Shown piece by piece: positions 16,786-25,070 of a DNA stretch of 64,000 nt; the first letter of the stretch is position 1; every line of letters begins with the position of its first letter. The notes beneath the pieces were generated by a model. The model was given only the letters and a program-made list of their open reading frames with translations. It searched no databases and was not told the origin of the DNA. The DNA comes from Bog-473 sp963791455 (GTDB lineage: Bacteria; Actinomycetota; Acidimicrobiia; Acidimicrobiales; RAAP-2): contig CAWBSM010000006.1 of the NCBI GenBank assembly GCA_963791455.1, positions 178,716-242,715 of the forward strand, read 5' to 3'. A program made the translations under genes and the position numbers.

Positions 16786-18600
16786 CTACGGGTACGAATA
16801 CGCCTGTACCTCGGCGACGTCCATGGTGACCGGGGGGGTGGCGCCTGTGGTGACGGTGTGCCACGCCGATGCCTTCTGGGTGGCCACCTGGAGCGAGAGG
16901 ATGATCTCATAGGGCTCCGCGGTGAAGGAGGCGGCGCTCGATGCATGCACCTGCCACACCTGTCGCCCGTCGAAGTAGGCGGTGATCGACTGGCCCGGGA
17001 CGAACTGGACGCCGTAGACGTGATAGCCGGCGGTCACGTCGGCGCCGGTGTTCCAGAGACCGCCCAGTTGGAGGCCTTGATCCGTGAAGTACACGGAGTG
17101 ACCCTGTTGGTTCGGGGGGCTGGTCCCGGTCATCCCGCCCTCGTAGCCGTCCAGTTCGTTGGCCGCGGTGCCCGAGACCCCCGGCAAGAACCAGATGCCG
17201 GGCCACATGCCCTGGGACTGGTCGGGCATCTTGGCCTTCACCTGGACGTACCAGCCGCCCGCGGGCAGGCTGAACTTTCCCTCGGTCGTGACCACGCCGC
17301 TGATCCACGGATAGGCGCCGGCGTAGGCGTTGGTGTTGCGCTGGGCCGTGAGCGTCAACCCATTGTTGACGCCGACTTGCGACGGGCCGAACATCGTTGC
17401 CTCGTTCCCGTCACCCGGGACATTGGGTCCCGAGTAGGGCGGCGGGAGGCTGCCGTTGTTGTTCCAGACGATCCCTTGCGCCCCCATGAACGTGTTCCAC
17501 TTGGTGCTGTCGAGGCTGGTGCCCGAGAACTGGTCGTCGAAGACCATCTGCTGCGCCGTGTAGCCGGCGGGAGCCGGCGTGCCGCCGCCGGACGTGACGA
17601 GCCAATAGCCCTTGCCGTCGGGGGTGGCTGCCATCCCGACAACGTTTCGGCTCGGAGCCAGACCACCGGTGGAACCGTAGAAGGCGGCGTCGCCGTAGGT
17701 GAAGATGCCCCCGTCGGAGGCCACCAGCCAGTAGCCCCTGCCGTCGGGGGTGGCCGCCATCCCGACGATCGGCTTGTTGAGGTTCAGCGCGCCGGTCGAG
17801 CCGAAGAAGGCGGCGTCGCCGTAGCTGAAGATGCCCCCGTCGGAGGCCACCAACCAGTAGCCCCTGCCGTCAGGGGTGGCCGCCATCCCGACGATCGGCT
17901 TGTTGAGGTTCAGACCGCCCGTCGAGCCGAAGAAGGCGGCGTCGCCGTAGCTGAAGATGCCCCCGTCGGAGGCCACCAGCCAGTAGCCCTTCCCGTCGGG
18001 GGTGGCTGCCATCCCGACGGCCGGCTTGTTCAGGTTCAGACCGCCGGTGGAGCCGTAGAAGGCAACGTCGCCGTAGCTGAAGATGCCCCCGTCGGAGGCC
18101 ACCAGCCAGTAGCCCTTGCCGTCGGGGGTGGCTGCCATCCCGACGATGGGCTTGTTCAGGTTCAGACCGCCGGTGGAGCCGAAGAAGGCGGCGTCGCCGT
18201 AGGTAAAGAGGCCCCCGTCGGAGGCCACCAGCCAGTAGCCCCTGCCGTCGGGGGCGGCTGCCATCCCGACGATCGGCCGGCTCAGGGTCAGTCCGGCGGT
18301 GGAGCCGTAGAAGGTGGCATCCCCGTAAATGAATGGACCCCCAACAGTTGACCCGAGCGCGTAGGCCTTCGTCGCTGACAGCATCGGGACCACGCTGGAC
18401 ACGACGAGTGCGGCCGTTAGGACGACGACAACCCGCAGACGGAGATCCCGCACCGGGGACGTCACCACGCGCCAGAACCGGGAACAACGCCGGGCCGACA
18501 TCAGCGGGCGACCGAGACAATTGGGCAGACGTTCGTTGGGGCGGGTTCCAGCGAGAGTTGCCGCGTCGTTACCCACAACTGTGCCTGGCTTTTTGCCCAT
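16786..18600 (-). CDS. Exported GH16-family glycosidase with N-terminal GYWLV-type propeller repeats
   Basis: A 604-residue protein if it starts at ATG 18600, the start placed by the family leader module. A second start at ATG 18501 (residue 34) directly precedes a normal signal peptide (RLRVVVVLTAALVVSS, cleavage near KAYA-LG). Seven GYWLV-SDGG repeats follow, then a GH16 domain from about residue 355: DDQFSGTSLDSTKW, GMWPGIWFLPG, and the catalytic ELDGYE at 482-487 (nucleophile Glu482, acid/base Glu487). GH16 enzymes cut beta-1,3/1,4-glucans or related polymers. Here the repeats precede the enzyme, unlike in the other three proteins. Confidence 0.9.
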   Translation of the reverse strand: MGKKPGTVVGNDAATLAGTRPNERLPNCLGRPLMSARRCSRFWRVVTSPVRDLRLRVVVVLTAALVVSSVVPMLSATKAYALGSTVGGPFIYGDATFYGSTAGLTLSRPIVGMAAAPDGRGYWLVASDGGLFTYGDAAFFGSTGGLNLNKPIVGMAATPDGKGYWLVASDGGIFSYGDVAFYGSTGGLNLNKPAVGMAATPDGKGYWLVASDGGIFSYGDAAFFGSTGGLNLNKPIVGMAATPDGRGYWLVASDGGIFSYGDAAFFGSTGALNLNKPIVGMAATPDGRGYWLVASDGGIFTYGDAAFYGSTGGLAPSRNVVGMAATPDGKGYWLVTSGGGTPAPAGYTAQQMVFDDQFSGTSLDSTKWNTFMGAQGIVWNNNGSLPPPYSGPNVPGDGNEATMFGPSQVGVNNGLTLTAQRNTNAYAGAYPWISGVVTTEGKFSLPAGGWYVQVKAKMPDQSQGMWPGIWFLPGVSGTAANELDGYEGGMTGTSPPNQQGHSVYFTDQGLQLGGLWNTGADVTAGYHVYGVQFVPGQSITAYFDGRQVWQVHASSAASFTAEPYEIILSLQVATQKASAWHTVTTGATPPVTMDVAEVQAYSYP

Positions 18601-18740
18601 GATGATGGTCAGGCGGGCAGAGTCCTGGATATCAGCCCATTCGGTTTGTTAGCCCCGCCGTGCAGTGATTTTCGCGAAGCCTTCCGAAGACACGTAGAGC
18701 CATTCGTATCTGAACCGCACAACGGTCCCACAACACATGC
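18601..18740 (-). promoter_or_regulatory. Family 5' leader module, copy E, upstream of the GH16 gene
   Basis: The block GAATGGCTCTACG with GATAC before it, the AAAATCACTGCAC segment and the sequence CATCATCATGGGC at the start codon match the leaders of copies B and C. The stem GGCGGGC (18612-18618) / GCCCCGCC (18652-18659) is imperfect. This module precedes an unrelated gene, so it is not simply part of the small-protein gene. Confidence 0.62.
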
Positions 18741-19346
18741 GACTTGTGCTTCTGTCTGGACAAGACGTCGGAGTCACGCCGTGCTCTCCGCATTGCCGCA
18801 CCACTGGCGTGGTCATCGAGCCCGGGATTACTGACACAACCCACGGGCCAGCTCATCTCCCGAGCAGCTCGCACCGCTCGTCTCTACTGCAGAACGGCTC
18901 GGCAGGCACGATGCGGGCCAGGTCGGTGGCGCTCGAGGCATTTCCTCTTCAGGGCATGTCAGCTCGTCTTCGTGGCCTCGATTTCAGCCGAGCGCTCTTT
19001 CGTTGAATGCCACGGATGAATGACTCGTCGCCCGTGTGTTGTTGTCCCGAGACGAGGTGACGGACAAATCGCCGCCTGGTCCGATTCGTCGTAGGCGAGA
19101 TAGGCGCCAACTTCAGAAGCTCGCAGGGGAAGCGCTTCGAGAGTCGAGCTTGATCTCGACCCGGGCGCACATGCGTATCATCGAGGCCGATCCCCGGAGG
19201 ACCGAGGACCCGCTGGACCAGGACCCGGCACTCCGCACGAGCCACTGGGTGAGGGTCGTCCGAGGGACTTCCATGTGCACGCCGTGCCAACAGATCAAGC
19301 GCTTGGCGAGACCTCGTCACCGCCACGGACGGTCGCCCGTAGGGTC
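18741..19346. other. No convincing gene
   Basis: Several overlapping arginine-rich frames occur on both strands, one (+ strand, about 19036-19350) with a CTPC motif near its end, but none has a ribosome site or family features. No RNA gene or repeat was recognised. Confidence 0.45.
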
Positions 19347-19703
19347 TTAGTCTTGTCTCGCGTGCCTTCCGGTGCCAGGCTCGGGGTGGGTCACCTCGCG
19401 CTTGTCATCAAATTCGCGCCCGTATTCAGAGACTACGACTGGTAGTTCCCGATGCTCAGGTTGCGCGACATCGGAATTGTCACCAAGCTCGCGCGGGGAT
19501 TCGTACATTGCTACTGGTAGGTCGGCCTTCAGCTGGCAGTGGGTACAAGGATTCAGCACCTGCTTCCACGCTGCCTTCGGCAACGCCTTCATTGCCTGTG
19601 TCGACAGTCCACACAGTGTCTCCCCCGGCACGTCAACGAGGTGCCAGGTCCGCACCGTGCCTGCGATGGATTCTTGCCCGACCCAGACCATCCTGTCTGG
19701 CAT
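19347..19703 (-). CDS. Hypothetical protein with possible zinc site and two internal repeats
   Basis: A 118-residue protein of unknown family. The first half has TWHLVDVPGETLCG and NPCTHC, so His, Cys and a CxxC could form a metal site. The second half has two related units of about 25 residues, LPVAMYESPRELGDN-PE and LPVVVSEYGREFDDK-PE, suggesting internal duplication. There is no signal peptide. The upstream ribosome site is modest (AGGAATAG, distant). Confidence 0.5.
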   Translation of the reverse strand: MPDRMVWVGQESIAGTVRTWHLVDVPGETLCGLSTQAMKALPKAAWKQVLNPCTHCQLKADLPVAMYESPRELGDNSDVAQPEHRELPVVVSEYGREFDDKREVTHPEPGTGRHARQD

Positions 19704-19982
19704 GGTACGAGGCTATTCCTAGGAAGTGACGCCGGCAAAACGATGACGCTCGAACGCCGTGATGAATTTCCGAAAGCGGACAGACCCAGACGTCGCGGTA
19801 TCGACAGCGGAGCATTCCCCGCTGGGCTTCCCCTGAACGAAATGAGGAGTCTTGCTACAACGTGCAGGCAAGCACGGAACCGGCTCGAATCCTCGTCAAC
19901 CGGCGGTCTTTGTGATGCCAGGTGTAAGAACCGGCTGTGTTGGCGCTTGGCGTGCCGGACAGGAGGCCACCAGGAGAAAATG

Positions 19983-20405
19983 TCACGCCTGAGGGCAGTG
20001 TGGACGAGTGCACCCGCTGAACGGCGCGTTTGAGAACGTGGGCGCGCGTGTCCCCGAAGCCGTCGCCTGGAAGTTGCCGGTGGAGCTCACCAAGAAGGTG
20101 GTCGGGTTTGCGCTTGTGATCGCAGGAGCGCTTGGGGACGTCGACACCCGGGTGACGGTGAGAGTGAACTTCTGGGTGTCAGTGCTGCTTCCTCCGTGGC
20201 GTTGATGCACACTGTGTAGCTACCGCGGCTCGTCGCAGTCGTTGACCCGACAACGTGCCAGTGCCGTCGTGATCATCGGCCAACGTGGCGGTGCCGGGAA
20301 GCGTCGACGGCGTACAACCCGAGAAGCTGGCGTCGGTGATTGTTGGCGTTGAGAAACCAGTTGTGGTCACGGTGAAGGTGTTACGGCCGCTGGCGCCTCA
20401 CAGCA
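19983..20405 (-). pseudogene. Frameshifted remnant of a secreted Ig-like (putative Ig) repeat protein
   Basis: Two neighbouring units of the Acidimicrobiia-type Ig repeat can be read: GRNTFTVTTTGFSTPTITDA then LPGTATLADD-GTGTLSG, and in another frame TDTQKFTLTVTR, PAITSANPTTFLVSSTGNFQ, ATASGT-APTFSNA. Reading frame is lost around 20230-20190. There is no signal sequence or start, and the 5' end abuts the stop of paralogue D. It is a decayed fragment of a larger exoprotein gene. Confidence 0.7.
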
Positions 20406-20418
20406 CGTCTCTGCATCA

Positions 20419-20784
20419 CTACCAGGCGTCCAGCACGGCCGAATGGAAGTTGATCACGGTCAGGAGGTCTCGGAGTCGAGCCATGACTCCTTCGCTGCCG
20501 GCAAAGGGACCGGCCACCGCACGCTGTGCAACAAGCGCGACCTCGTTGCATGTGTTCAGCATCTCCGCAACGTGCACCCCCAGCTCCTCCTCGGGGCAGG
20601 GGTTCGCCGTCAACCACACCGTGGCGTCCTTCGTGGCAGCGTCCAGCTCGTCCGCCGCCGCCAACATGGTGATTTTGTTGACGCTGATCGACGCGGAGAA
20701 TCGACGTTCGGCGGCTATCACGCGCCTCAGGACGGTCCTCGCCCTGAAGCGCCACTGTGAGACTGGGGTCGGCGCTTGGTCCAT
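20419..20784 (-). CDS. Small helical paralogue family, copy D
   Basis: A 121-residue member of the unknown family: QWRFRARTVL, AERRFSASISVNKI, MLAAADELDAATKDATVW, TANPCPEEELGVHV, MLNTCNEVALVAQRAV, RLRDLLTVINFHSAVLDAW. It is the closest to copies A and C over the core. ATG 20784 is chosen because the leader ends there; longer frames upstream run through the leader hairpin and are not credible. Confidence 0.78.
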   Translation of the reverse strand: MDQAPTPVSQWRFRARTVLRRVIAAERRFSASISVNKITMLAAADELDAATKDATVWLTANPCPEEELGVHVAEMLNTCNEVALVAQRAVAGPFAGSEGVMARLRDLLTVINFHSAVLDAW

Positions 20785-20925
20785 GGTGATCGGATACCGG
20801 GGTGGGCCGGATTCCACCGCCAGGTCACCCAATGCGTCGGGCCCGCCCCTACAGCGATTCTGGACTTCCTGCGCGACTGGCCCATAGGGCCGATGGTCTC
20901 TGAGGCGCACAACGCCCTCACAAAC
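20785..20925 (-). promoter_or_regulatory. Family 5' leader module, copy D
   Basis: Arms at 20799-20808 and 20840-20849 pair over 10 positions with one A-C mismatch in the transcript, around a loop of about 31 bases. AGAATCGCTGTAGG, the block ATCGGCCCTATGGG and GTTGTGCGCCTCAGA upstream match the other leaders in order and spacing. Confidence 0.62.
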
Positions 20926-20955
20926 CGGCGGAGCCTGCCCTTTCGAAATCCTCAT

Positions 20956-21343
20956 TGAGGCGAATGCGCACCTGGGTGTCTCGGCTCAGTGTTCACTTGG
21001 AGCCCGACGGCGCTTCAGTCCGGTGGTTGCCGTGCACACCCGATTGGGCTTTCGACCCCCAAAATCGTCAGCGTCAGCGGAAAGACAGGGGCGGGGGGCT
21101 CGCATCTCCCCCGCCCCCGAGACCTGTTGTACCGGTCATCTCGCTGGTGCAGTAGAGCCATCCGAACCCACTCTGAACAACGCCCCGACAAACTCGGTCG
21201 AGTATGGCTACCAGTGGCCGGACACGAGCTCACGGCACAGCGCTGGTGAGGGCGCCGCTGGTTGCCAGATCCCATTTGACACCCGCAAGGGGGAGGGTCT
21301 GTGGCTGGGTCAGATCGATACGCGCTCGCCGTTGGCGAACACC
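20956..21343. other. No gene recognised
   Basis: No frame here shows a ribosome site or family features, and no strong stem-loop or repeat was seen. Confidence 0.4.
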
Positions 21344-21544
21344 TCAGGAAGTATTAGTTGAGGACTCATTATGAAGAGGTTCATGGCGGGGGTAATAAGT
21401 CAGCGGTATTGCTCCATGAAAGGCGTTGAGCAGGTCCCGTCGTCGGATGTGCTTGACCTGATGTTCGTGTTCGTCCGTGTGGTCACAGAAGGGACAGTCG
21501 TCGTTCTTGAGGCCCATGGATCGTTCTGCGTCGACGTGCTTCAT
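21344..21544 (-). CDS. Small putative zinc-binding protein, 66 aa
   Basis: Carries CPFCDHTDEHEHQVKH, which combines a CxxC with several His residues and could bind zinc. The rest (RRRDLLNAFHGAIP, YYPRHEPLHN) is charged. It lies 11 bases downstream of the next small minus-strand gene and could form an operon with it. No family was recognised, and a fragment of a larger gene is possible. Confidence 0.35.
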   Translation of the reverse strand: MKHVDAERSMGLKNDDCPFCDHTDEHEHQVKHIRRRDLLNAFHGAIPLTYYPRHEPLHNESSTNTS

Positions 21545-21555
21545 GGCGTCGGCAA

Positions 21556-21774
21556 TTACGCGGTAAGGATCGAGCTACGTGCCGAGGGGCGAGCCTTGTC
21601 GCGTGGCCCGTGGCTCTCGAAATCGCAAGGGGCGGCCCGCTCCGCCTTCCGCAAGTCGGCGGCCTCACGCAGCATGTCCGCGATGCCAGAGTAAATCACC
21701 TTGACGGTGAAGTCATCGAGTTCGACAGTGGCCGTCTCGGTGCCGTCGTTCGCTATATGGCTGACCTTGACCAT
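21556..21774 (-). CDS. Small hypothetical protein, 72 aa
   Basis: MVKVSHIANDG-ETATVELDDFTVKVIYSGIADMLREAADLRKAERAA reads as a short beta segment followed by a charged helix, a reasonable folded small protein. Its ATG overlaps the stop of the upstream 86-residue frame as TGATG, suggesting translational coupling. The family is unknown. Confidence 0.5.
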   Translation of the reverse strand: MVKVSHIANDGTETATVELDDFTVKVIYSGIADMLREAADLRKAERAAPCDFESHGPRDKARPSARSSILTA

Positions 21775-22034
21775 CAGTCCACTGGAACCTGCGAATGGTC
21801 TTTCGTGCCCTGACGCTCAATGGCGATGCTTCCGCCGTCGCGGAAGATCCAGCCGATCTGGCGCCACTGATGGAACTCGGGCACCGACTCTGGCGATGCT
21901 CCCGAGAATGCCTGCTCCATCTCCGTTGTGCGCCTCATGTGAACAGACTGCGCCGCGGTTGTCTCAGCTTTGGTGACGTCCGGTTGCAGTTGCGGTGCGT
22001 ACCTTCCCTCCGCTATTTTTCGGTCTGCTTCCAA
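21774..22034 (-). CDS. Small hypothetical protein, 86 aa
   Basis: A soluble, charged protein of unknown family. The C-terminal half EFHQWRQIGWIFRDGGSIAIERQ looks like a beta-rich module. The proposed start is TTG with no clear ribosome site, so the true start may be further in. The TGATG overlap with the next gene is the main support. Confidence 0.38.
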   Translation of the reverse strand: MEADRKIAEGRYAPQLQPDVTKAETTAAQSVHMRRTTEMEQAFSGASPESVPEFHQWRQIGWIFRDGGSIAIERQGTKDHSQVPVD

Positions 22035-22394
22035 AAGCAGTCGCTTGTCCTGCCCTGCAACAGGGGTACGGACATTCGGTATTTGACTGTATCGAGAAGT
22101 CTCCCGTGCTCCGCCTGGCGACGTGTGTGGTCGACTCCGGCGCTGCTATGCCGGTCCAAAGCCGACAGTTGTAGGCGATACGTCGCCATTGTCCTGTTCA
22201 TCGTGCATCTCGCGCGCCAATTGCGATGGTGCGGCAATGGTGAGGACGTCCAGCTGGCCTCCGGGCGCCACCAAATCGACCTTCTCCACACTCCCCTTAG
22301 GGCTCGGGGAGTCCTAAGTATCATTCTCTTTCGCTTTGCCTCGTGTGACATATGGGGTTCGCGGTCTTCTCGCAAAGATGGAGCGCCTGACCAG

Positions 22395-23108
22395 GTGTCG
22401 CTAGCCCTTCAACTCGATAAGTATCGGGCGGAGTGGGAACGGGCAGCCCTGCCTGACACGCAAGCAACGCTTCTTGGAATTCGGCTTCAACAGGCACTTA
22501 ACACGCTTCAGGTCGTTCACACACTCGAACAATTGAATGAGTCGGGAAGCGTGTATCAGCTGGTAGAAGCAATGTGCTTCTCTTGCTCCGGGAACGCCCA
22601 AGGAAAACTTGCGAAGACACTCGGGGTTCCGAATCGCTTCGAGCAATGGGAAGAGAGCATCACCCGAGATGAAGTGGGATATCCCTTTGCATCTCTCAAT
22701 CGACACACGGTTGGGAACGAGATCAGTGCACTCAACTTCTATGCCGTCCAATGGTTGGGCAATCTGCTTATCCCAGCGCACAGACTGCCTTTCTTCATGG
22801 ACTCTGTTATCAGATCGGCCGACACTCGCACGGGCAAGAAATTGGGACTTCCACCTCCAAGCGAACTGAAAAGCCTGATGGCTCATTACACGGACGGTGA
22901 GCCCCTCAAGGAGCACAGTGAGTTCGATGAGCTCATGTATACGACCGGTTGGCTGTTCGCCGACGCCTTAGATGCCGGCCGAGGATATGAAGAGGACCGA
23001 CACCGTGTGGCATACCACGGTCGAAGCGTTTTTGGGAACTTACTCTGCTCCGTCGTTCGTTCCAAGGGAGCCCGCATCAGCCACGAATTTCAAAAGGACC
23101 GAAGGTGA
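22395..23108 (+). CDS. Hypothetical soluble protein, 237 aa
   Basis: I do not recognise the family. From GTG 22395 (GGAG 11 bases upstream) the sequence has normal protein composition: SLALQLDKYRAEWERAAL, LQQALNTLQVVHTLEQLNES, EAMCFSCSGNAQGKLAKTLG, FASLNRHTVGNEISALNFYAVQWLGNLL, RTGKKLGLPPPSELKSLMAHY. The same frame stays open upstream to 21795 but is Arg/Cys-rich there and unlikely to be translated. Codons are less G/C-ending than in neighbours, a hint of acquisition. Confidence 0.65.
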   Translation: MSLALQLDKYRAEWERAALPDTQATLLGIRLQQALNTLQVVHTLEQLNESGSVYQLVEAMCFSCSGNAQGKLAKTLGVPNRFEQWEESITRDEVGYPFASLNRHTVGNEISALNFYAVQWLGNLLIPAHRLPFFMDSVIRSADTRTGKKLGLPPPSELKSLMAHYTDGEPLKEHSEFDELMYTTGWLFADALDAGRGYEEDRHRVAYHGRSVFGNLLCSVVRSKGARISHEFQKDRR

Positions 23109-24085
23109 ATCTCGCCGTCTGCTGGCGACTCCTCTAGGGTCCCAACCGCGAGCCTCACACTGGGGTGACCCCTCGCTCAACGGCTGATGTCGACCGATCG
23201 GTATTAAACCGGCGTGGTCCAGCTCGGCAGCTCCTCTAGGGCCTGACGAGCCCTACTCCCGTACGACCGGACAAACAGCGCCGGGCCACGGATCCCGCTC
23301 ACGACTCGTGACTGACGTAGAGCGGCTCTCGCGGCCCGGTAACCGCAATCTATACGCAAGAAGTGAACCGCCGCGCACGCCCGGCGAACTTGCCGCCGGG
23401 TCGTCCTGGCCGATTCTCGGCATCCTGGACCACACCGAGAAAACCTGGAAGTGAGCAGGGAGTGTTGGGGTGGCGTAGCTCAAGGGAGCCATGGCCTGAA
23501 CCGACCACTTCAGAGGTTCCGCCTTGCGCGGGACGGCCCCGCCTTCCGACGGCGGGGTCGTTTCGCGTCCCGCCCGGAACGTACCAAGCACCTGAGGGCC
23601 ACACCCCGCCTCCACAGAGGTCTACGTCACTGATAAATAAATCTACGACCAGTAGTACTATCTTGTCCAAGACCGACCGCGGCAAGCTGGAACGTCGTCC
23701 ATCGGACGGCATCAGCCTCAAGAGGTCTGAGACTACGGTCCGGGCAAGTCGTGACTCCAGATTCCCCAGCGCTCGAGCGCGTGGGTTGCCATCGACCATC
23801 CGTTCAGAGTCCTGAATGCCGTCTCTGGACCATTGACGCGGGTGGTCTCACGGCATTCGAGGAGTGGCCACCGCGAAATACGTGGGCTCGGCCACCCTGG
23901 CAGCGCTCGTGGCTGCAACACAAAAGCGCCAACTCCGGTCCCATCGGCGCGCCTGACTCAGACGACCCCTAGGTTGATGCAGTTGGATCATGGGCCGTAA
24001 CGACTGAATGCAGCCGGCAGGGCATAGTGGGCACCACCCGTTCGAAGCTGAGACTGCGCCCGTCCGAAGCGACTATGAAGAAGTC
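23109..24085. other. Long non-coding gap with one two-part hairpin
   Basis: No frame on either strand looks coding: all are Arg/Pro-rich and overlap each other. The only structure seen is the compound hairpin at 23528-23573. Confidence 0.45.
23528..23573. repeat. Compound hairpin element (GGTCGTTTCGCGTC family)
   Basis: An outer stem GCGGGACG/CGTCCCGC encloses an inner stem CCCCGCC/GGCGGGG with a 7-base loop. The 3' side GGGGTCGTTTCGCGTCC matches similar hairpins at 48031-48072 and near 48590-48625. Confidence 0.55.
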
Positions 24086-24838
24086 ATGTTGAACGCATCG
24101 TCAATCTCGGTTGTTCTCGATGCATATCGACCGGAACGTGCAGCTCTGGTAGGTCTGCTGAAAGGACTCAGTCCGGGCGACTGGGCTCGCTCCACCGAAT
24201 GCCCCATCTACAGCATCAAGGGAATCACGACTCACATTCTCGGCGATGACTTGTCGCTCCTGAGCCGCCAGCGCGACTGCTCCGAACCCGGAACCTCGCT
24301 TGTTGCCAGCGAACTGCTGGGAGCTGACTTCCGGGCCTTGCTTGACGCCTTTAACGACCGATGGGTCGCAGCCGCGACCTTCCTCAGCACGGAGGTGTTG
24401 GTGGAGCTCCTCGCGATTGCCGGCGAATGGACGGCGCTCTATTACGAAGATGTTGATCCGGAGATGCCCGGCGAGCCTGTGCGGCTCTTTGGTGGCCGTC
24501 AGGGGTCCGGCTCTCCGTTTTGGCACGCAATCGCCCGGGAGTACCTGGAGCGGTGGATCCACCATTCACAGATAAGAAGGGCGCTCAACCTCGGAGCACT
24601 CGCGGAGCGGTCCATCTTGGAGGTTGGCATCCAGGTCGTGGCAGCCATTGGCCGTGTCGAACCCGGTATCCCCGTGAATCTCGACGGTGTGTGGACCCTT
24701 GGTCCGGTAACCCTCGGTCCCGCACAACAGACCGCAGACATCCTGACCCGGGGCTTCACGGCCCAGGAGATTCAACAGCTCACCACGGGTCCTTCCGTTG
24801 CCGTCACCCTGATGGCCGAATTGGCCGGACGCCCATAG
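24086..24838 (+). CDS. Maleylpyruvate isomerase-like, mycothiol-dependent (DinB-fold) family protein
   Basis: A 250-residue protein. The N-terminal four-helix DinB/MDMPI domain has LVGLLKGLSPGDWARSTECPIYSIKGITTHILGDDLSLLSRQRD, and a C-terminal domain ends in TLGPAQQTADILTRGFTAQEIQQL. Metal ligands are plausible at the His of THILGDD and in WIHHSQIRRAL. The family uses mycothiol, the actinobacterial thiol, for isomerisation or conjugation. ATG 24086 has GAAGAAG upstream; an in-frame start at 24008 would add 26 residues. Confidence 0.82.
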   Translation: MLNASSISVVLDAYRPERAALVGLLKGLSPGDWARSTECPIYSIKGITTHILGDDLSLLSRQRDCSEPGTSLVASELLGADFRALLDAFNDRWVAAATFLSTEVLVELLAIAGEWTALYYEDVDPEMPGEPVRLFGGRQGSGSPFWHAIAREYLERWIHHSQIRRALNLGALAERSILEVGIQVVAAIGRVEPGIPVNLDGVWTLGPVTLGPAQQTADILTRGFTAQEIQQLTTGPSVAVTLMAELAGRP

Positions 24839-25070
24839 GTAGCTCCACGATCCCTGTTCGGGCAGGTGAAGTACCTCGATAGCTGCCCCACCTGTCCGAA
24901 GCGACGCTCACAGTGCTCGCGGGTGACCGTCCACAGGGCATCTACGCGGATACTTCGAAGATCGGATGGCAATCTCTGTTTGGGCGATCTGGAAACCTAT
25001 GGGAGCCGGCGCGTGACAAAAGGGTAAACCGACTGGAGCGGGCTGTAACTGCCAGAGATAATGCACGCGC

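Noticed and set aside
16741..18351. Open frame of 536 codons with regular VGGHQPVAPAV repeats, plus strand
   Set aside because: It is the reverse shadow of the GYWLV repeats of the GH16 protein; periodicity comes from the real repeats.
19870..19910. GGCTCGAATCC resembling a tRNA T-arm
   Set aside because: No cloverleaf can be formed around it and no acceptor stem is present.
21795..22394. N-terminal extension of the 237-residue protein
   Set aside because: Arg/Cys/Leu-rich sequence unlike the rest, overlapping a better minus-strand frame; GTG 22395 is more credible.
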